Made by a program: the position numbers and the translations under genes
Shown here: piece after piece, positions 22,945 to 34,954 of the stretch
Position numbering within the stretch: the first letter of the stretch is position 1
Layout of the letters: the number at the start of each line of letters is the position of its first letter
Assembly: GCA_963978545.1 (NCBI GenBank)
Contig: OZ021733.1
Span: 72,137,589-72,201,588 of the forward strand
Direction of reading: 5' to 3'
Length of the DNA stretch: 64,000 bases
Source of the DNA: Linyphia triangularis
Lineage: Eukaryota > Arthropoda > Arachnida > Araneae > Linyphiidae
The notes under the pieces: generated by a model
The model's database searches: none
What the model saw: only the letters and a program-made list of their open reading frames with translations
What the model was told of the DNA's origin: nothing

Positions 22945-23171
22945 CCTCACTTCAGGCATCTCAAGGAACATCATGGACAAAGTGACTAAGTTGTTTAGAT
23001 ACTTCTTACTGTGGTAGAAGCGGCTCAGTACACAACTTTAACCTCACTTAAGGTACCTCAAGGAACATCATGGACAAAGTTATTTAGCTACTTCTTACTG
23101 TGGTAGAGGTGGCTCAGTACACTTCAGATAATTCAAAGAACATCATGACCGAATACTTCTTGCTGTGTTAG
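22936..23171 (+). repeat. Tandem ~90 bp repeat spanning TRPC stop codon and 3' UTR
   Basis: Unit 1 (22936-23032) starts CAACTTTAGCCTCACTT, containing the stop codon. Unit 2 (23033-23122) starts CAACTTTAACCTCACTT. Unit 3 is partial (23123-23171). Shared blocks: CTCAAGGAACATCATGGACA, ACTTCTTACTGTGGTAGA and GGCTCAGTACAC. The duplication therefore copied the last codons and stop into the UTR. Confidence 0.93.
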
Positions 23172-23295
23172 CGCTGCCTCTGTGGTATGGGCTCTCTATG
23201 TCATGCGAATAGTCTCGTGGTTCGGTTCCCTTGCTTTTCTGCATTTTATGATCGAGCATAACACCTGAGAGGTATAAGCCTTATTCCTGTTGGTA

Positions 23296-25023
23296 CAGTA
23301 CCAAAAAAAAAAAAAAAAAAAAAAAAAAATCAGAACGATGGCTATATCTTGTGCTCTGATTGTTGAAATAACAAACAAAAGGTACCGTTGTAAATCGTGG
23401 AAGGTTTTTAATAGTTGCATGTAGTTTTTTTTGTCATGAGAGGTCATCTACATATCAAAACAGAACCAAACTTTAAAAAGTTCAATAGCAACCTCATAAT
23501 ATTATCCCATATTTGGATTCAGCATCCAAAAAAATGTGTCGAAATACAAAAATTCGTAATTTTCTAATGAATGGTTTGTAATTTAAATGATAAAAAGAAA
23601 ATGATAAATTAATGTTAAATAAAAAAGTTGGTTTTTTGGCCATAAATACTTAAATAATTTATATATTTCAGTAACTTTTTTTTCAAAAGAGAGTTTGTTA
23701 AATGGCCAAACATAAATAGCAATCAACTTTTACATCAATTTCTTTTTTAATAATTAATTATTAATTAATAAAACAATTAATTTTTTTTAAATGGAAACAT
23801 AATTTTTTTTTTTGCTTTCATTAGATTTATCATGGTCTAAAACCCCCACACAATTTTTTTCTTTCCATTTTGACTTTTAGTTCTCGATTTTGTAGCGAAA
23901 ATGTAAAAAACGCTCACTTTAAGGGACCGTATAGTAGACGACTTTTGAAAACTATCAGAGATTAATTCAAGGTAAACTAGAGGTGTGGAAAATCGCACAA
24001 AGTTCAATTATCGTAAAATGGGGTGAATAGGAACAGCGGGGTGAATCGGAACAGAATTTCTTGAAATTACAAAAAGAAATATTATTTTATACAAACAAAG
24101 CAGTTTTATTTTTTATAGATATTTTTTTAATCTGTCTAACGTGTTTGGAATCGTGGAACATATGTTTTGTGTGGTTTTCAACAGTGTTCTTTTTTTTTTT
24201 TAAATTACTTTCTTAAATTACATTTATTTAAAACAACATTTTTTTAGCAATTTCAATAAGTTATCCTTTAAAAATTTGACTGAATCATGTGATTTTTTTA
24301 TTTTATAAATAATTTCAACAATCAAGTTACATTTGTGTTTACAGTGAAATGTTTCTGTAAAATAATCAAGCTTTGCTGAATACTGTTTACTAATGCCTAC
24401 ATTTTATGTTTATTAATTTTCTAATTATCAGTAGTATACGTTATACTTCTGCAATTACAGTTTTTGATATTTTATTTATTTCGTGTGAAGAATGCACATC
24501 CTTAATGTCGTAAATAAACTATGTTACTTTTGCGTTTACTTGCTATTTTTGTGTTAATCTTAAACATGACACTATAAATCCAAGTAATTTCTATGCAATT
24601 TTAGACTAATATTTGTATTTTTCAACGTCGTGAAATGTCGCACTGACCGTTCGATTTCTCCCGCTGCAAAGTAGAACCTTAAAAATACCTTTCGTTTTAA
24701 GGAAATTTTCCCTGAAGATCGGTCAAAAAATGGTCGAAACATTTTCGCTCATAAGTGACGTGTTTTTCAGCATATTGCATTGAAATTTCGTATATAGAGT
24801 AAATGATGTATTCTAACTCGAATGAAATGATAAAAAATAGGGGCTCGTATTGAAATTTTCGAAGATAGCGTTACTTTTACTTAGTAAACGGCCCCTTACG
24901 GAAAAAAATTGCATCAGATATATAGAAAATAGTAAGCAAAATATTTTGGGGCAAACCGTAAGATTCTACTATAATTATAACCGAAGATATAGCCATCGTT
25001 CTGATTATTTTTTTTGGGTACTG
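23296..25023. mobile_element. Mariner-type transposon without ORF, 1.73 kb
   Basis: Ends CAGTACCAAAAAAA and TTTTTTTTGGGTACTG are inverted, and AATCAGAACGATGGCTATAT pairs with ATATAGCCATCGTTCTGATT just inside. TA is duplicated at 23294-23295 and 25024-25025. The inside is AT-rich with no transposase. It starts 350 bp after the TRPC stop codon and carries AATAAA-like signals near 23617 and 23769. Confidence 0.88.
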
Positions 25024-25025
25024 TA

Positions 25026-25749
25026 CCCTTATAGTTCTTGAGTCGCGAAATGTGCGTTTGCATTTCAAATGTTTAGCAAGGAAATTCGTTTACTTTTCTT
25101 TTGGGTTTTTAATCATGGCGTGTAAGGGTTCGAAACTAAAACGCACATTTTTCAATCAAAATATTTTTATTCAAGATTTGTGTAGAAGAAAATCGTTAAG
25201 GTAATGGTGATTTTAACTAAAGCTTTAACTTTGTGTGTGCCTGTAGTCCCTTTTATTGAAGTATTTCAATAATTGAAACCATCATGATTAATTTGCTCGC
25301 TTTGAGATTGTTCAGAAGCTTTTAACGCTGAGTCATCTATTTCGGGTTGATTGCTACTCATTAATAACTCTCAAATAATGAGATTCTCATCAAAACATTG
25401 CTAGCTCATCTAAAGGTGAAGTTATTGGCGGCCATTGGATGCCACCAAATAGAGTAAAAATTTAAGGAGGACAAATTATAATATTATAACGATATCACCA
25501 TCAAAAATCTTAAATATGAAGAGGCCTCACTCCTGTCATCACCGGTATTGAGTGAGTTCGAGTCCTGCTTTTAAGCACTATCAAAGCTCCAACAATAGGA
25601 GCTTATTTGTGTACGAGGTAAGTAAAAGGGAAAGTAGAGGTGAGACAGAACTCTCTGCTCTGAGATTTTGAACTCGTTTTCTCTGTCCCACTTTCGATTC
25701 AATGAATTGACTAAAAAAACATTGACATTTTTACATTAAGAGGAATTAA
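25026..25749. other. Intergenic, nothing recognised
   Basis: No coding, RNA or repeat boundary that I can support. A CACTCCTGTCATCACCGG / GTGAGTTCGAGTCCTGC stretch at 25529-25570 has a B-box-like GTTCGAGTCC but no matching A box. Confidence 0.45.
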
Positions 25750-26084
25750 GAACCACTTCGTAAATGTTCCAATCTTCTAGCCCAGTACATTTAGAAACTA
25801 CTTTCTATGAAACTTAGAAATTTGGTGAGTAGTTACGAAAATAATCACTTAATGAAATGACACAAATTGAAAACTAGAAAATAGCGTCTAATATATTTTA
25901 TTTGATATCCTTACACCAATGCATATACAGTGGTTCCACCTGATTTTGTCTTTTGCTATTTTATTTTTCATTTATAATAGATAGGGATTAAATGAAAACA
26001 ATTTATGTCATTTCATTAATTGATTTTTGTCATGCCTATTCACCAAATTTCAAGGATTTATAGAAAGTACAGTGTGGTACAGTA

Positions 26085-26520
26085 ACAGAAACTCAAATTT
26101 TTTTGAATGACAACAACTACTTTTTCCTGTCGCAAAATGCTCAGCGCATCTGAAACCCCTTAAGAGAGTTGGAATGGTACGTGTATCACAAAAAACGGAT
26201 GCTTTATGCACGCACAAAAAACAGCTCTGTAAAGACAAGACACCAACCACAGAACGCCACTCGCCAGATATTCAGCGAAGAAAAACAATAAAATTGCTTA
26301 TGATGGCGATCATGTGGTCTCGGTCATATGTAAATTTCCACCATGCACCCCGATCGTGTTTTGTTGGCCGTTCTCAAAGCTGTTTTTTGAGAGTACGTAA
26401 CGCGTCCATGTTTTTTATGATACACGTACCGTTACAAGGTTCTTTAGGGTTTTCGCATTCTCTGAGCATTTTGCGACAGGAAAATGTAGGTGTTGCCATT
26501 CGAAAATTTTGAGTTTCTGT
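26085..26520. mobile_element. Palindromic MITE, ~436 bp
   Basis: ACAGAAACTCAAATTTTTTT on the left mirrors AAATTTTGAGTTTCTGT on the right. Inner pairs include CCTGTCGCAAAATGCTCAG with CTGAGCATTTTGCGACAGG, and GGTACGTGTATCACAAAAAA with its complement at 26416-26430. The whole unit folds into one long hairpin. The two opposite-strand ORFs over it are a by-product of the palindrome. Confidence 0.88.
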
Positions 26521-26972
26521 AAGTATAACCGTAACCGCTATTTTATTGCCATTCACAGAATCTCGAGCTCATACCTCTGGCTAACTATACCTGCAATCTC
26601 ATTTTGATCTGTTGAAAGGAACGGATGCTAGAAGTCCATATACCGGCAAACAGTGCTAGAAGTGTGGGTAGACGCGGGGTGACGCATCCCCCCACTTTTC
26701 CAGAAAAAACCCATGCGTTCCCTCACTTCCAAAACCACTAAAATCCATTCCCCATTTCTAAAAACAATCTTTCCATCTAAAAACTTTTAAAGAAAATTAA
26801 AATTACCTTTTCTAGTACAAGTTGGTAAAATATCCTTTGGCATTTTTTTTATTTTCAGTTTTTGAATGCACGATGCAATACTTGTATAAATAATAAATGA
26901 CAAAATTGTTGAAAAAATCATCCTATCACTGTCTTCCGAGTCATGCACTATGTATATAATCCAAAATTGTAT

Positions 26973-27006
<34 letters not shown>

Positions 27007-27019
27007 TATTTTTTTTTTA

Positions 27020-27062
<43 letters not shown>

Positions 27063-27427
27063 CCTACTATTTTTTTTAGCTTTTACCACTACATTTTTTT
27101 TTTAATTTCTTGAAATATTAAACAATACTGACTATGGAATATTAGATAGTACTAAAATTAGATAAACATGGATTTTTCTTCTTAAAAAGTATATCAAGCA
27201 TGTAAGAAATAGCAAAATGTAGTGACACTAAGAAAAAGTGATTTATAGTTTTCAAATGTAAGAAAAATATAAAAAATAAAAATTATGGTACATGTATATC
27301 ATACTTTTATAAAAATGTAACAAATACAAGAGGGATTGTCACCAACTTTTCGGTATCCCTCCACTTTTTTTCTCCCATTTCTGTCGGTAAAGTTTCTTTC
27401 TAACCACCCTGTACTTTCAAAATGCCC
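26521..27427. other. Intergenic insert with long T-tracts
   Basis: Holds T-rich tracts at 26978-27003 and 27020-27057 and C-rich 'CATCCCCCCACTTTTCC' at 26687. It looks like an old non-autonomous transposon but I cannot fix its ends. No coding signal. Confidence 0.45.
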
Positions 27428-27475
27428 TGGGCTAGAAGATTGTAACATAGCGAATATAGGGAATGATCTTTACTA

Positions 27476-27869
27476 TGACTATAGTGTCTAGAAGGGGTAG
27501 TGTGCCGTTCCTATGATAGCGATTCTTCCCCGGAGCTGACGAAATCCGCACCGTGGCGCTGTAATCGCTTCCGCTGCATGGAAGAGCGAAACTATAGCGA
27601 AAGCAGAATAAATCATCTAGAGAAATCAGCCACCAGAATTAAATTCATGCATTAAATTACTTACAGAATATTTCTAGAGTGTACATTTCAGCTTTTTTGA
27701 ACTTTTCTTTTTCTTAATTAAATTGAAGCAGTTATCAAAGGCAAAAAATGATAAATTTATGCAATAAGATGCAGAAGGATCATTTAAAATTTGTCTGCGT
27801 GGTACACAATTACACGGTCCCGATTTCCTTTGCGAAAGAATTGTATTGTGCAGTTCTATAGTTAATCTA
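27476..27869. other. Intergenic, nothing recognised
   Basis: Slightly more GC-rich at 27520-27600 than its surroundings. No frame, motif or repeat I can support. Confidence 0.45.
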
Positions 27870-28730
27870 GTCAAACTTAATTAGAAAGGACGAATCTTCT
27901 TTATTTATTGTGAATTTTTCACACATGCACATAAATTCAAATACTCCATCCACTCAAATGCTCACTCTATATTAAATTTTTATATAAAAAAGTAGGGATG
28001 GAACGGATATCCGGCAAATATCCGATATCCGGCATATCCAACTGATTTTTCAATATCCGAAACCCCGTCGGATATCCGATTTGAAATACCGGACATCCGA
28101 TAATTTCATTCGGATATCCGGCTATATATCCGGCCACCAGGTATCCACAAGAAATAATTTTTTGCAAAAAATAATGATCTTTTTCGGACAAAGGGGACAC
28201 CGCATCCTACACTTTTTTTTCCCTTGGACATAAATTGCAGTCAAGTTAGAAAACGAAAAAGTTCCTTCGTGAGAACTATGCTTTCGCATATCCCTAACTT
28301 CAGAGATGAACTAGAAGATGCAGGTGCATTTAGTTTCAATTCACAGAAAGAGGCGCCGTATTATTGGCGCCGAATTGATAAACATAAACCATTCCTCCAA
28401 TCTTTTTCTATACACATCCTTCATACGTGTTTTGCAATATGTTCTTTTCATTCCAAGTTTATGATCTGATTAATTCCAGATGTTATATTTGAATGCTTCT
28501 TCGTAAAACACGAACCGAAATACTAATAAATAGTACTTTTTTTCCATAACATAAGTTACTTGTTAAGAGTTTTAGTTATTCTCACTTCCTCCTTTTTTTC
28601 TGAGATTTGCTAGCGAGTAAAAAGCAATAAATAGCCAATGGGCACTCCTCAATGCTTTTTTTTGTTCTATCGACGATAATACTCTACCCCTTTATGCTGT
28701 GAATGGTATGGTCTAATTTCTGATTTTTCA

Positions 28731-28946
28731 TTGAATCCAATTGAATGGTGGAAACACCATATACAAGAATATCCACGTTTAAAGAATATCGTATTGAAAT
28801 ATTTGAGTTCCCCACCAAGCTCAGTCAATTCAGAGAGACTTTTCAGTGGAGCAAAGCGAATATACACTGATAACCGAAACCGATTAACCCCAAAGAATGC
28901 TGAAAAGTTATTGTTTATAATGCAGAACATGAAATACAGGGAATGA
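28731..28946 (+). pseudogene. hAT transposase C-terminal dimerisation domain
   Basis: Encodes NPIEWWKHHIQEYPRLKNIV, then LKYLSSPPSSVNSERLFSGA and RNRLTPKNAEKLLFIMQNM. The W-W motif, the S(S/A)xxSERLFS(x)A(G)xI block and NRLxPxxAExLLFI are the defining motifs of the hAT C-terminal dimerisation domain. The catalytic core and BED finger are not recognisable between 28225 and 28730, so most of the transposase is lost. It lies inside the hAT at 27993-30612. Confidence 0.95.
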
Positions 28947-30167
28947 AAATATCACTTTTTCTCATTCCAAATAGATATGCCCAGTGAAGAACTTTCATTT
29001 CATGTGTGAGTGATATTTTCCATTTCATTGACATTTTCCGTTTCATTAAATAATTTATATTTCGAATCTGAAAATCTTTGAAAATGAAGTATGCTGATTG
29101 GATATCACTAGAAATACTATTCCTTTATTCACTTTGAATCGTCACATTGCATTTTAATTGGTGTTCCTTTTGAATTTTGGCATATTTTACTTAGTAAATT
29201 TAATACTATTAAGAACAACTTGTCTTTATAAAATGTTACAGATTTATGTTGCTGTCGATGAATGCCAAATTATTTTAAGAAGCTGTTATTTTTTTTTTAT
29301 TTGTAAATCGGTTTTGTTATCTTTTTAGTGTTGTGATTTTCTTATACACGAGACTCCTCGTGATGAAATTTTATTCAAACAAGCCACTGGCTCTTATTTA
29401 TTGGCATTAATCAAATATTCCAAAAAGTCGTCAATTCTATAGTGCATTTGCACCAAAACGGCAGAAAAAAAGGTGTAGATGTTGAATAGGACATTTCCTA
29501 GGAAAACTTTTGTTCGGAAGATTTTTTTCTTCTTGCAACATGATTGATTTTAAGTTATATTTTAATATTTATACTTTAACTTAATTTTGCCATTACTTAA
29601 ATGTTAATTTTAGAAAAATTTTCTGATTGCTTGATAAAAAACAAATTGCAAAACCTTCTATACTACATCTGTTCCAAAACAGATTGATATTGTTGAAAGT
29701 ATTGCATATATTTTAATCAAATTAAAAAAAAAATTCTTATTAAATTTGTTGTCAGTTTTATTAAGTATTTTTTAACACATTTGTCTTTATAAACTAGAAA
29801 TAAATATCATTAGTTAATGGAATTCCATTGTTTTATTATTTTGACTTCAGTACAATTGCTGTGTGTTTTTCGGTAAAATCAATATAGGATATTTATGCAG
29901 ACTTGAATATTATCTTAGGCAGGAATATTATTATATTAGGCAGGAATATTATCTTATGTTTACATTACATGATACAAGGTAAGAAGAAGTTGAGTAACAA
30001 TTTACAAACGTATTTCTGAAATATTTTCATCACATTGCAGAATGTTTGGTACAATTTTAAGTAACACACAAACAAAATGGTGATGAAGTTTCAAAATTGT
30101 TCAGCAAGTGTAGGTATTGGCATCACTAAAACATCGTTTCATCAACTAAAGTTTAAATAAAAAAAAT

Positions 30168-30412
30168 TAACTCAGTGGCGCGACAGCCCGTGTGGACCAA
30201 GGCCTGCTGGGCCCAGCTCAGCTTTCTTGACTGTGGCATTTGTGTGTCACATAGCAGATGGTCATTCTGACGCCGAACCCCAGTGTTAAGTTCCCAAGCA
30301 TGTATGGTCCTCCTCAGTTTATTTCTTTCAGGTATAAACAGCTAAGTCAACCTTGCCCAGTCCGCGAATCAAACCATGGACCTGTGGCATGCAGTGCGGT
30401 GCGCTAACCACT
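30168..30412 (-). mobile_element. tRNA-derived SINE (second family)
   Basis: Minus-strand reading begins near TAGTGGTTAGCGCACCGC (A-box-like) and continues to GGTTTGATTCGCGG (B-box-like), about 45 nt apart as in a tRNA. It ends with GTCGCGCCACTGAGTT and a short T-tract. Inserted within the hAT element. Different family from the SINEs at 35.9, 38.2 and 62.8 kb. Confidence 0.8.
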
Positions 30413-31489
30413 AATTATAATTTACTTGATACTTCATATCATGATCATTTTTTTCGTATAGCATATCGTATAACTATCGTTTTTAGTATTTAGACCGAAT
30501 ATCCGGCCGGATATCCGGTGAAATCCGTTTCGGATATCCGTATCCGGTAGACATGGTACCCCGGATATCCGAAATCTGGTATCCGGCAAAACTCACATCC
30601 GTTCCATCCCTATAAAAAAGTAGCATACCATCTAATAAAAACTAAATAAAAGAGAAATAAAGTATGGAAATTTCATGAGGAATTTTCTCATCTGATTTTA
30701 ATTAGAAAGGAAAAATCTAATTTTCTTTATTGTGAATTTTTCACCGACACATGAATTCAATTAAAAAAAATTGCATACCATCTAATTAAAAGTAAATAAA
30801 AGTATTAAAAATTCATACGGAACTTTCTTACCTGATTTTAATAAGAAAGGAAGAATCTTCTTTCTTTATTGTGAATTTTTCACACACACACATATTCAAT
30901 ATTCCACACACATGAATTCAATATTCCATTTTACAGTTCAATAGTTAATCTAACCAAACTTATCCTTCCCAGATTAGAAGAATCTTCTTTATTTATTGTG
31001 AATTTTTCACACATACCCATAAATTCAAATACTCCACTGTGCAGTTAATCTAACCAAACTTCTCTCTCTGTCTAAATCTATAGGCATTAATAAGGAAAAA
31101 GGGTTAGATCCTGTACTTATGCGCTAAGGAATGCTACTCCTGTATGAATGCGCTACTGCATACATTCAGGCAAAGGGGTCATGGAATTTTTAAAAAAATC
31201 CATGCATCTTTTTCCCCTGCCGAATGCTATGTTTGTCATGTTTTATGAAATCGATTTTTTGCCTCATTTAATATGTACTTTAGTGGTTTAAGATAATATT
31301 TTTATTGTACAAAATTTTATTTCCATATATCTATGATGAGTAATTAATTTTTATTAGAAGCTGTTAATTTCAAGCCTTTATTCTTCAACTTCAAAATCTA
31401 AGACATAATTTTTTATGAAATATTATAATTAGTGAAATTTGTGACTGAATAGCAAAATGCTGATTATTTACCCATATAGCATTTTATCC

Positions 31490-31800
31490 TTTTAAAACCC
31501 TTGCATAAACCTTTCAAACGATAAGGGTGTAAGGTTCAGATGACAAGGGAGTAACCTTCATTAAACCTTGAAGAAAGGGTCCTAGTCTCCAGCTGTCAAG
31601 CTTTTCGTAACCATTTCATGACCCCCCTTGCCACAAGGCTTTCGCCGTAAAGGGTGTGTAAACCTTTTTGCGATGAGCTTGCCACACGGTTTTTGCCGTA
31701 AGGGTTGTAAAAACCTTTTTATAATAGGCTTGCCAAAAGGTTTTCACTGTAAAGGGTGTGCAAACCTTTTCACTTTGAGGTTCCCACCCTGTAGCAAAAA
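31490..31800. repeat. Subterminal AAGGTT-type array, ~50 bp units
   Basis: Units CTTGCCACAAGGCTTTCGCC + GTAAAGGGTGTGTAAACC recur at about 31628, 31679 and 31729, with looser copies before. The equivalent array in the second copy is 60190-60545, with CCTTGCGACAAGGTTTTCAG. Many units contain a short palindrome around the CCTTG.CACAAGG core. The Gly-Cys-rich ORF over it is only the translation of the repeat. Confidence 0.85.
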
Positions 31801-32452
31801 CTTTAATTTATAAAGTATCAGTTACCTTTTGTGTTAAAAAAGAAACACTTTATTGGGAGAGTTCCAATATTGTCGGAAAATGCTTTAAATTTAGTGGCTA
31901 ATGAAAAATTACTATTTATTCAATAGGAATTTAATTACAATTTGCCTTTAATGGTATCAACCATAACCCAATTTATTGATAAATTTTAATTTATTTGCTA
32001 GATAGAACTTACTAGAATAATAACATAATTTACTTTTTTTTTGTAAAGAATTTTTAAAAAATAAAGATTCAAAATTCAATAAACAATTATGTATATATTA
32101 TTTAAAAAATGCATTGAGATCTTAGTAGGTTGCGTTAGACAATTTAAATTGCATTAAAATTTGTTTTAAATGCCAAGCTACTTATAGTTTTATTGTTAGA
32201 AACATATACAACTAAAAATACATTTTTACTGATCATTTTTTAGATAATTCTTTATTTTGAAGTAAACAAACACAAATTAGTTGCTTTTTCATTTTATACA
32301 AAGAATGTAATTCAAACATGATTTTAAATATATACTATAAATATTTCTTCATTTATTTGCTGCATCTGACAAGAAATTTCTGGAGGATTCTTGAGGAAAA
32401 CTAAAGGGAATCCCATTCATTTCTCTCTGAAAAAAAATAAGCAAATTTAAAA

Positions 32453-33995
32453 TCTATAATAAAAAAACAAGCTGTGTGTCTGTCTGTTTGTGGATCTGTA
32501 GAAACCTACTTAAAATTGGAGAAGAGCTCTGAAATTTTCAACACAAGAAGTTTTGACCTTCTAATTTTGTGAATGTCAAACAGAATGTTAAAATTTTAAT
32601 TAGTTCTTTTTTAATTAATATTTTAATTAACTTTTTTTTTACAAAGTGACTTCAAATAGAGATACAACTCTGAAATTTTCAACATAAGTAGTTTTAGCCT
32701 TCTAATTGGACTTTTGAAAAACAGAATGTTAAAATTTTGGTTAATTATTTTTTAATTAATTTTCTTAATTAAAAAAATTACAAAACGACTTCTAATTGGG
32801 TTACAGCTCTGAAATTTTCAACATAAGTAATTTTGGCCTTCTTATTGAACTATTGAAAAAGAATTTTAAATTTGTTGTTAGTTTTTTTTTTAAAATTAAT
32901 TAATAAATATTTTACAAAACGGTTTCTAATAGAGCTACAGCTCTGAAATTTTCAACATAAGTAGATTTAGCCTTCTAATTGAACTTTTAAAAAACAAAAT
33001 TTTAAATTTTTATTTAGTTCTTTTTAATTAATTTTTTTAATTAATTAATAACTATTTTACAAAACGATATCCAATAGGGCTACAGTTCTGAAATTTTCAA
33101 CATAAGTAGTTTTGCCTTTTATTTGGCCTTTTTTTTTGAAAAACAGAGTTTCAAATTTTTATTTAGTTCCTTTTTAATTATTTTTTTAAAAATTTATTAA
33201 TATATATTTAACAAAACGGTATCTAATAGGGCTGCAGCTCTGAAATTTTCAACATAAGTAGTTGTGGCATCCTAATTCGACTTTTGAAAAACAGAATTTT
33301 AAATTTTTATTTAGTTTTTTTTTAATTAATTTTTTTATTTAATTAACAAATATTTTACAAAACGATTTCTACTTGGGCTACAGTTCTGAAATTTTCAACA
33401 CAAGTAGTTTGGGCATTCTAATTGGACTATTGACAAACAGAATGTTAAAATTTTAATTTGATTTTTGATTAATTCTTTTATTTAATTTTTGTTTTTACAA
33501 AAGCGACTTCTAGCCTAGAGCTCTGAAAGTTTCAACATAAATAGTTTTGGCTTTCTAATTTTGCTTTCCACAAACACGTGTTAAAATAATCTTAAAGGGG
33601 TGTTGTATTATTGTATTAACGGGAGGATTTTTTTTTTTTTGTCTCCATAGGGGAGAGGCTTCTAATATTAAGGCTTTACGTAGCAATTATAGACTTTAGT
33701 AAGTGAAGCGAGCTTATGCTTACGCAACAATGAACCTTTCAGCGAGAGAAGCGAGCCTATTTTTGCATAGTAATTAACCTTTCGAGGAGTGAAGTAAGCC
33801 TGTACTTATGTGTCAATGAACTTTTCAGCGAATGAAGTGAGCTCGATTTTGCGTAGCGATGAACCTTCCTACGAGCGAAGCGCCAAAAACTGGGATCTAT
33901 ACACCAATGACTGATTTCCGTAACGCGAAGCCTCATAGCTAGTTAAAATATTGCACATGTTAAAATTTCGTAGCGAAGCACGGGTATTCAGCTAG
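32453..33995 (+). mobile_element. Non-autonomous Helitron with eight ~140 bp repeats
   Basis: Starts TCTATAATAAAAAAACAAG then GTGTGTCTGTCTGTTTGTGG and ends with a TTCGTAGCGAA hairpin then GGGTATTCAGCTAG, inserted between A (32452) and T (33996): all Helitron signs. Eight internal units, each with CTCTGAAATTTTCAACATAA then GTAGTTTTGGCCTTCTAATT, begin at about 32527, 32668, 32807, 32941, 33086, 33239, 33383 and 33519. A second kind of repeat with AGCGAAGCGAGC fills 33690-33880. No Rep/helicase gene. Confidence 0.9.
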
Positions 33996-34135
33996 TTTAA
34001 TTAATAAAAATGTTATTTTTCATGTGTAAGGTATCCTGATAAAAAAAGCAAAAGCTACACATCAAAAAGGAGCTACGTCAAGGGTGGCTATGGTTCAATT
34101 GCATTATTTTACAATTTGATACTCTGAATAAAGTA

Positions 34136-34502
34136 GTACCCAAACAAAATAGCTATGGCCGTGAAGAGTATTGATATCTAAAATAGAGAGAAGTTTAATG
34201 TTGTAAATTACAGGCAATGAAAATTAGTAGGATTTTCGTCTTAAAGTCGAAATTTCCCTTCATGTCCTAAAAATTAAAATGTTTGCGACACTTGGCCATT
34301 ACATATTTTGGATCACTTGTTTGATGCTGTAAAGCGTAATGGCTAGTCGTACAAGCATTTTTTCTAGCTTCATATTTAGGTCTGGGAAGGGAAATTTGGA
34401 CTTTGAAAAGAAAATTTTACTAATTTTCCTTGTCCGTAATTTACAACAACGTTAAACTTGGCAACAAATTTACAGGGATGTTATTTTTAGGATTTCACTT
34501 CC
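34136..34502. mobile_element. Palindromic MITE (family F1), copy 2
   Basis: Paired arms: GCAATGAAAATTAGTAGGAT with AATTTTACTAATTTTCCTTG, and GTTGTAAATTACAG with GTAATTTACAACAACG. It shares these blocks with the palindrome at 6263-6712. Confidence 0.75.
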
Positions 34503-34954
34503 TTTTATACTGTACCAATTTTAAATTTATTACTTATTTAAACACTGATAGCTAATTTATCTAGGGGTGTGGAACATCGCACAAATTCTTGTAATTTATA
34601 TTATTTGGTTTTAAGAAACCAGATCACAGTTCAAGAAGTATTTAGGCATTCAATGTGAATGATAAAATTATTTTAAATAGTTTATTCAGATATGCAAATA
34701 ATGCTGGCAAAAGAAGGAAAAAAAAAGGAAAAAAAACAATTGGCAGTCACTTCATAGCCGATTAAAGGTTGCCAATGGTCAATTGTTTAAGTACCCTTTT
34801 TTAAAAAAAATAAATAATTCTTGATTTTAAGGCCTTTGCGATGTATGGTGAGCTTCTCCCTTGTATATATATATGCCAATAGTATTCTAAGTTTTATAAT
34901 TTTTACCCCAAGAAAATATATTACAATTAAGATTTATAGCTTTTGAGCATTGAC

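Larger units (their letters stand above)
25750..27475. mobile_element. Palindromic MITE (family F2), copy interrupted by other repeats
   Basis: The left part (about 25750-26062) has CAATCTTCTAGCCCAGTACA, the central AGCGTCTAATATATTTTATT and the start of the right arm (TTCACCAAATTTCAAGGATT). The missing right terminus (CTGGGCTAGAAGATTGTAAC, then AATGATCTTTACTA) appears at 27428-27475. The 1.36 kb between is insertion, including the palindromic element at 26085-26520. Confidence 0.72.
27993..30612. mobile_element. hAT transposon with perfect 8-bp target duplication
   Basis: Inverted ends TAGGGATGGAACGGAT and ATCCGTTCCATCCCTA are flanked by an identical TAAAAAAG at 27985-27992 and 30613-30620. 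Both subterminal regions are packed with GGATATCCGG-type palindromic motifs, typical transposase-binding repeats of hAT elements. Inside are a hAT dimerisation-domain remnant and a SINE. The intact ends and duplication show it was mobile relatively recently, though the transposase is decayed. Confidence 0.95.
27870..31062. repeat. ~150 bp satellite array split by the hAT element
   Basis: Units carrying TTAGAAAGGA, AATCTTCTTT(A)TTTATTG and TGTGAATTTTTCACACA lie at about 27880-27984, 30700-30760, 30840-30910 and 30980-31062, with flanking TACCATCTAAT(T/A)AAAA and GTTAATCTAACCAAACTT blocks. The 2.6 kb hAT at 27993-30612 sits inside the array, so the array was continuous before insertion. Confidence 0.8.

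Noticed and set aside
26174..26556. Overlapping opposite-strand frames as genes
   Set aside because: They lie on a foldback element and mirror each other.
31628..31813. Gly/Cys-rich repeated peptide frame
   Set aside because: It is the translation of the ~50 bp AAGGTT-type subterminal array; the equivalent array at 60.2 kb is not open.
32453..33995. CRISPR-like array from regularly spaced repeats
   Set aside because: Eukaryotic context; units are diverged, contiguous ~140 bp tandems inside Helitron ends with no unique spacers.
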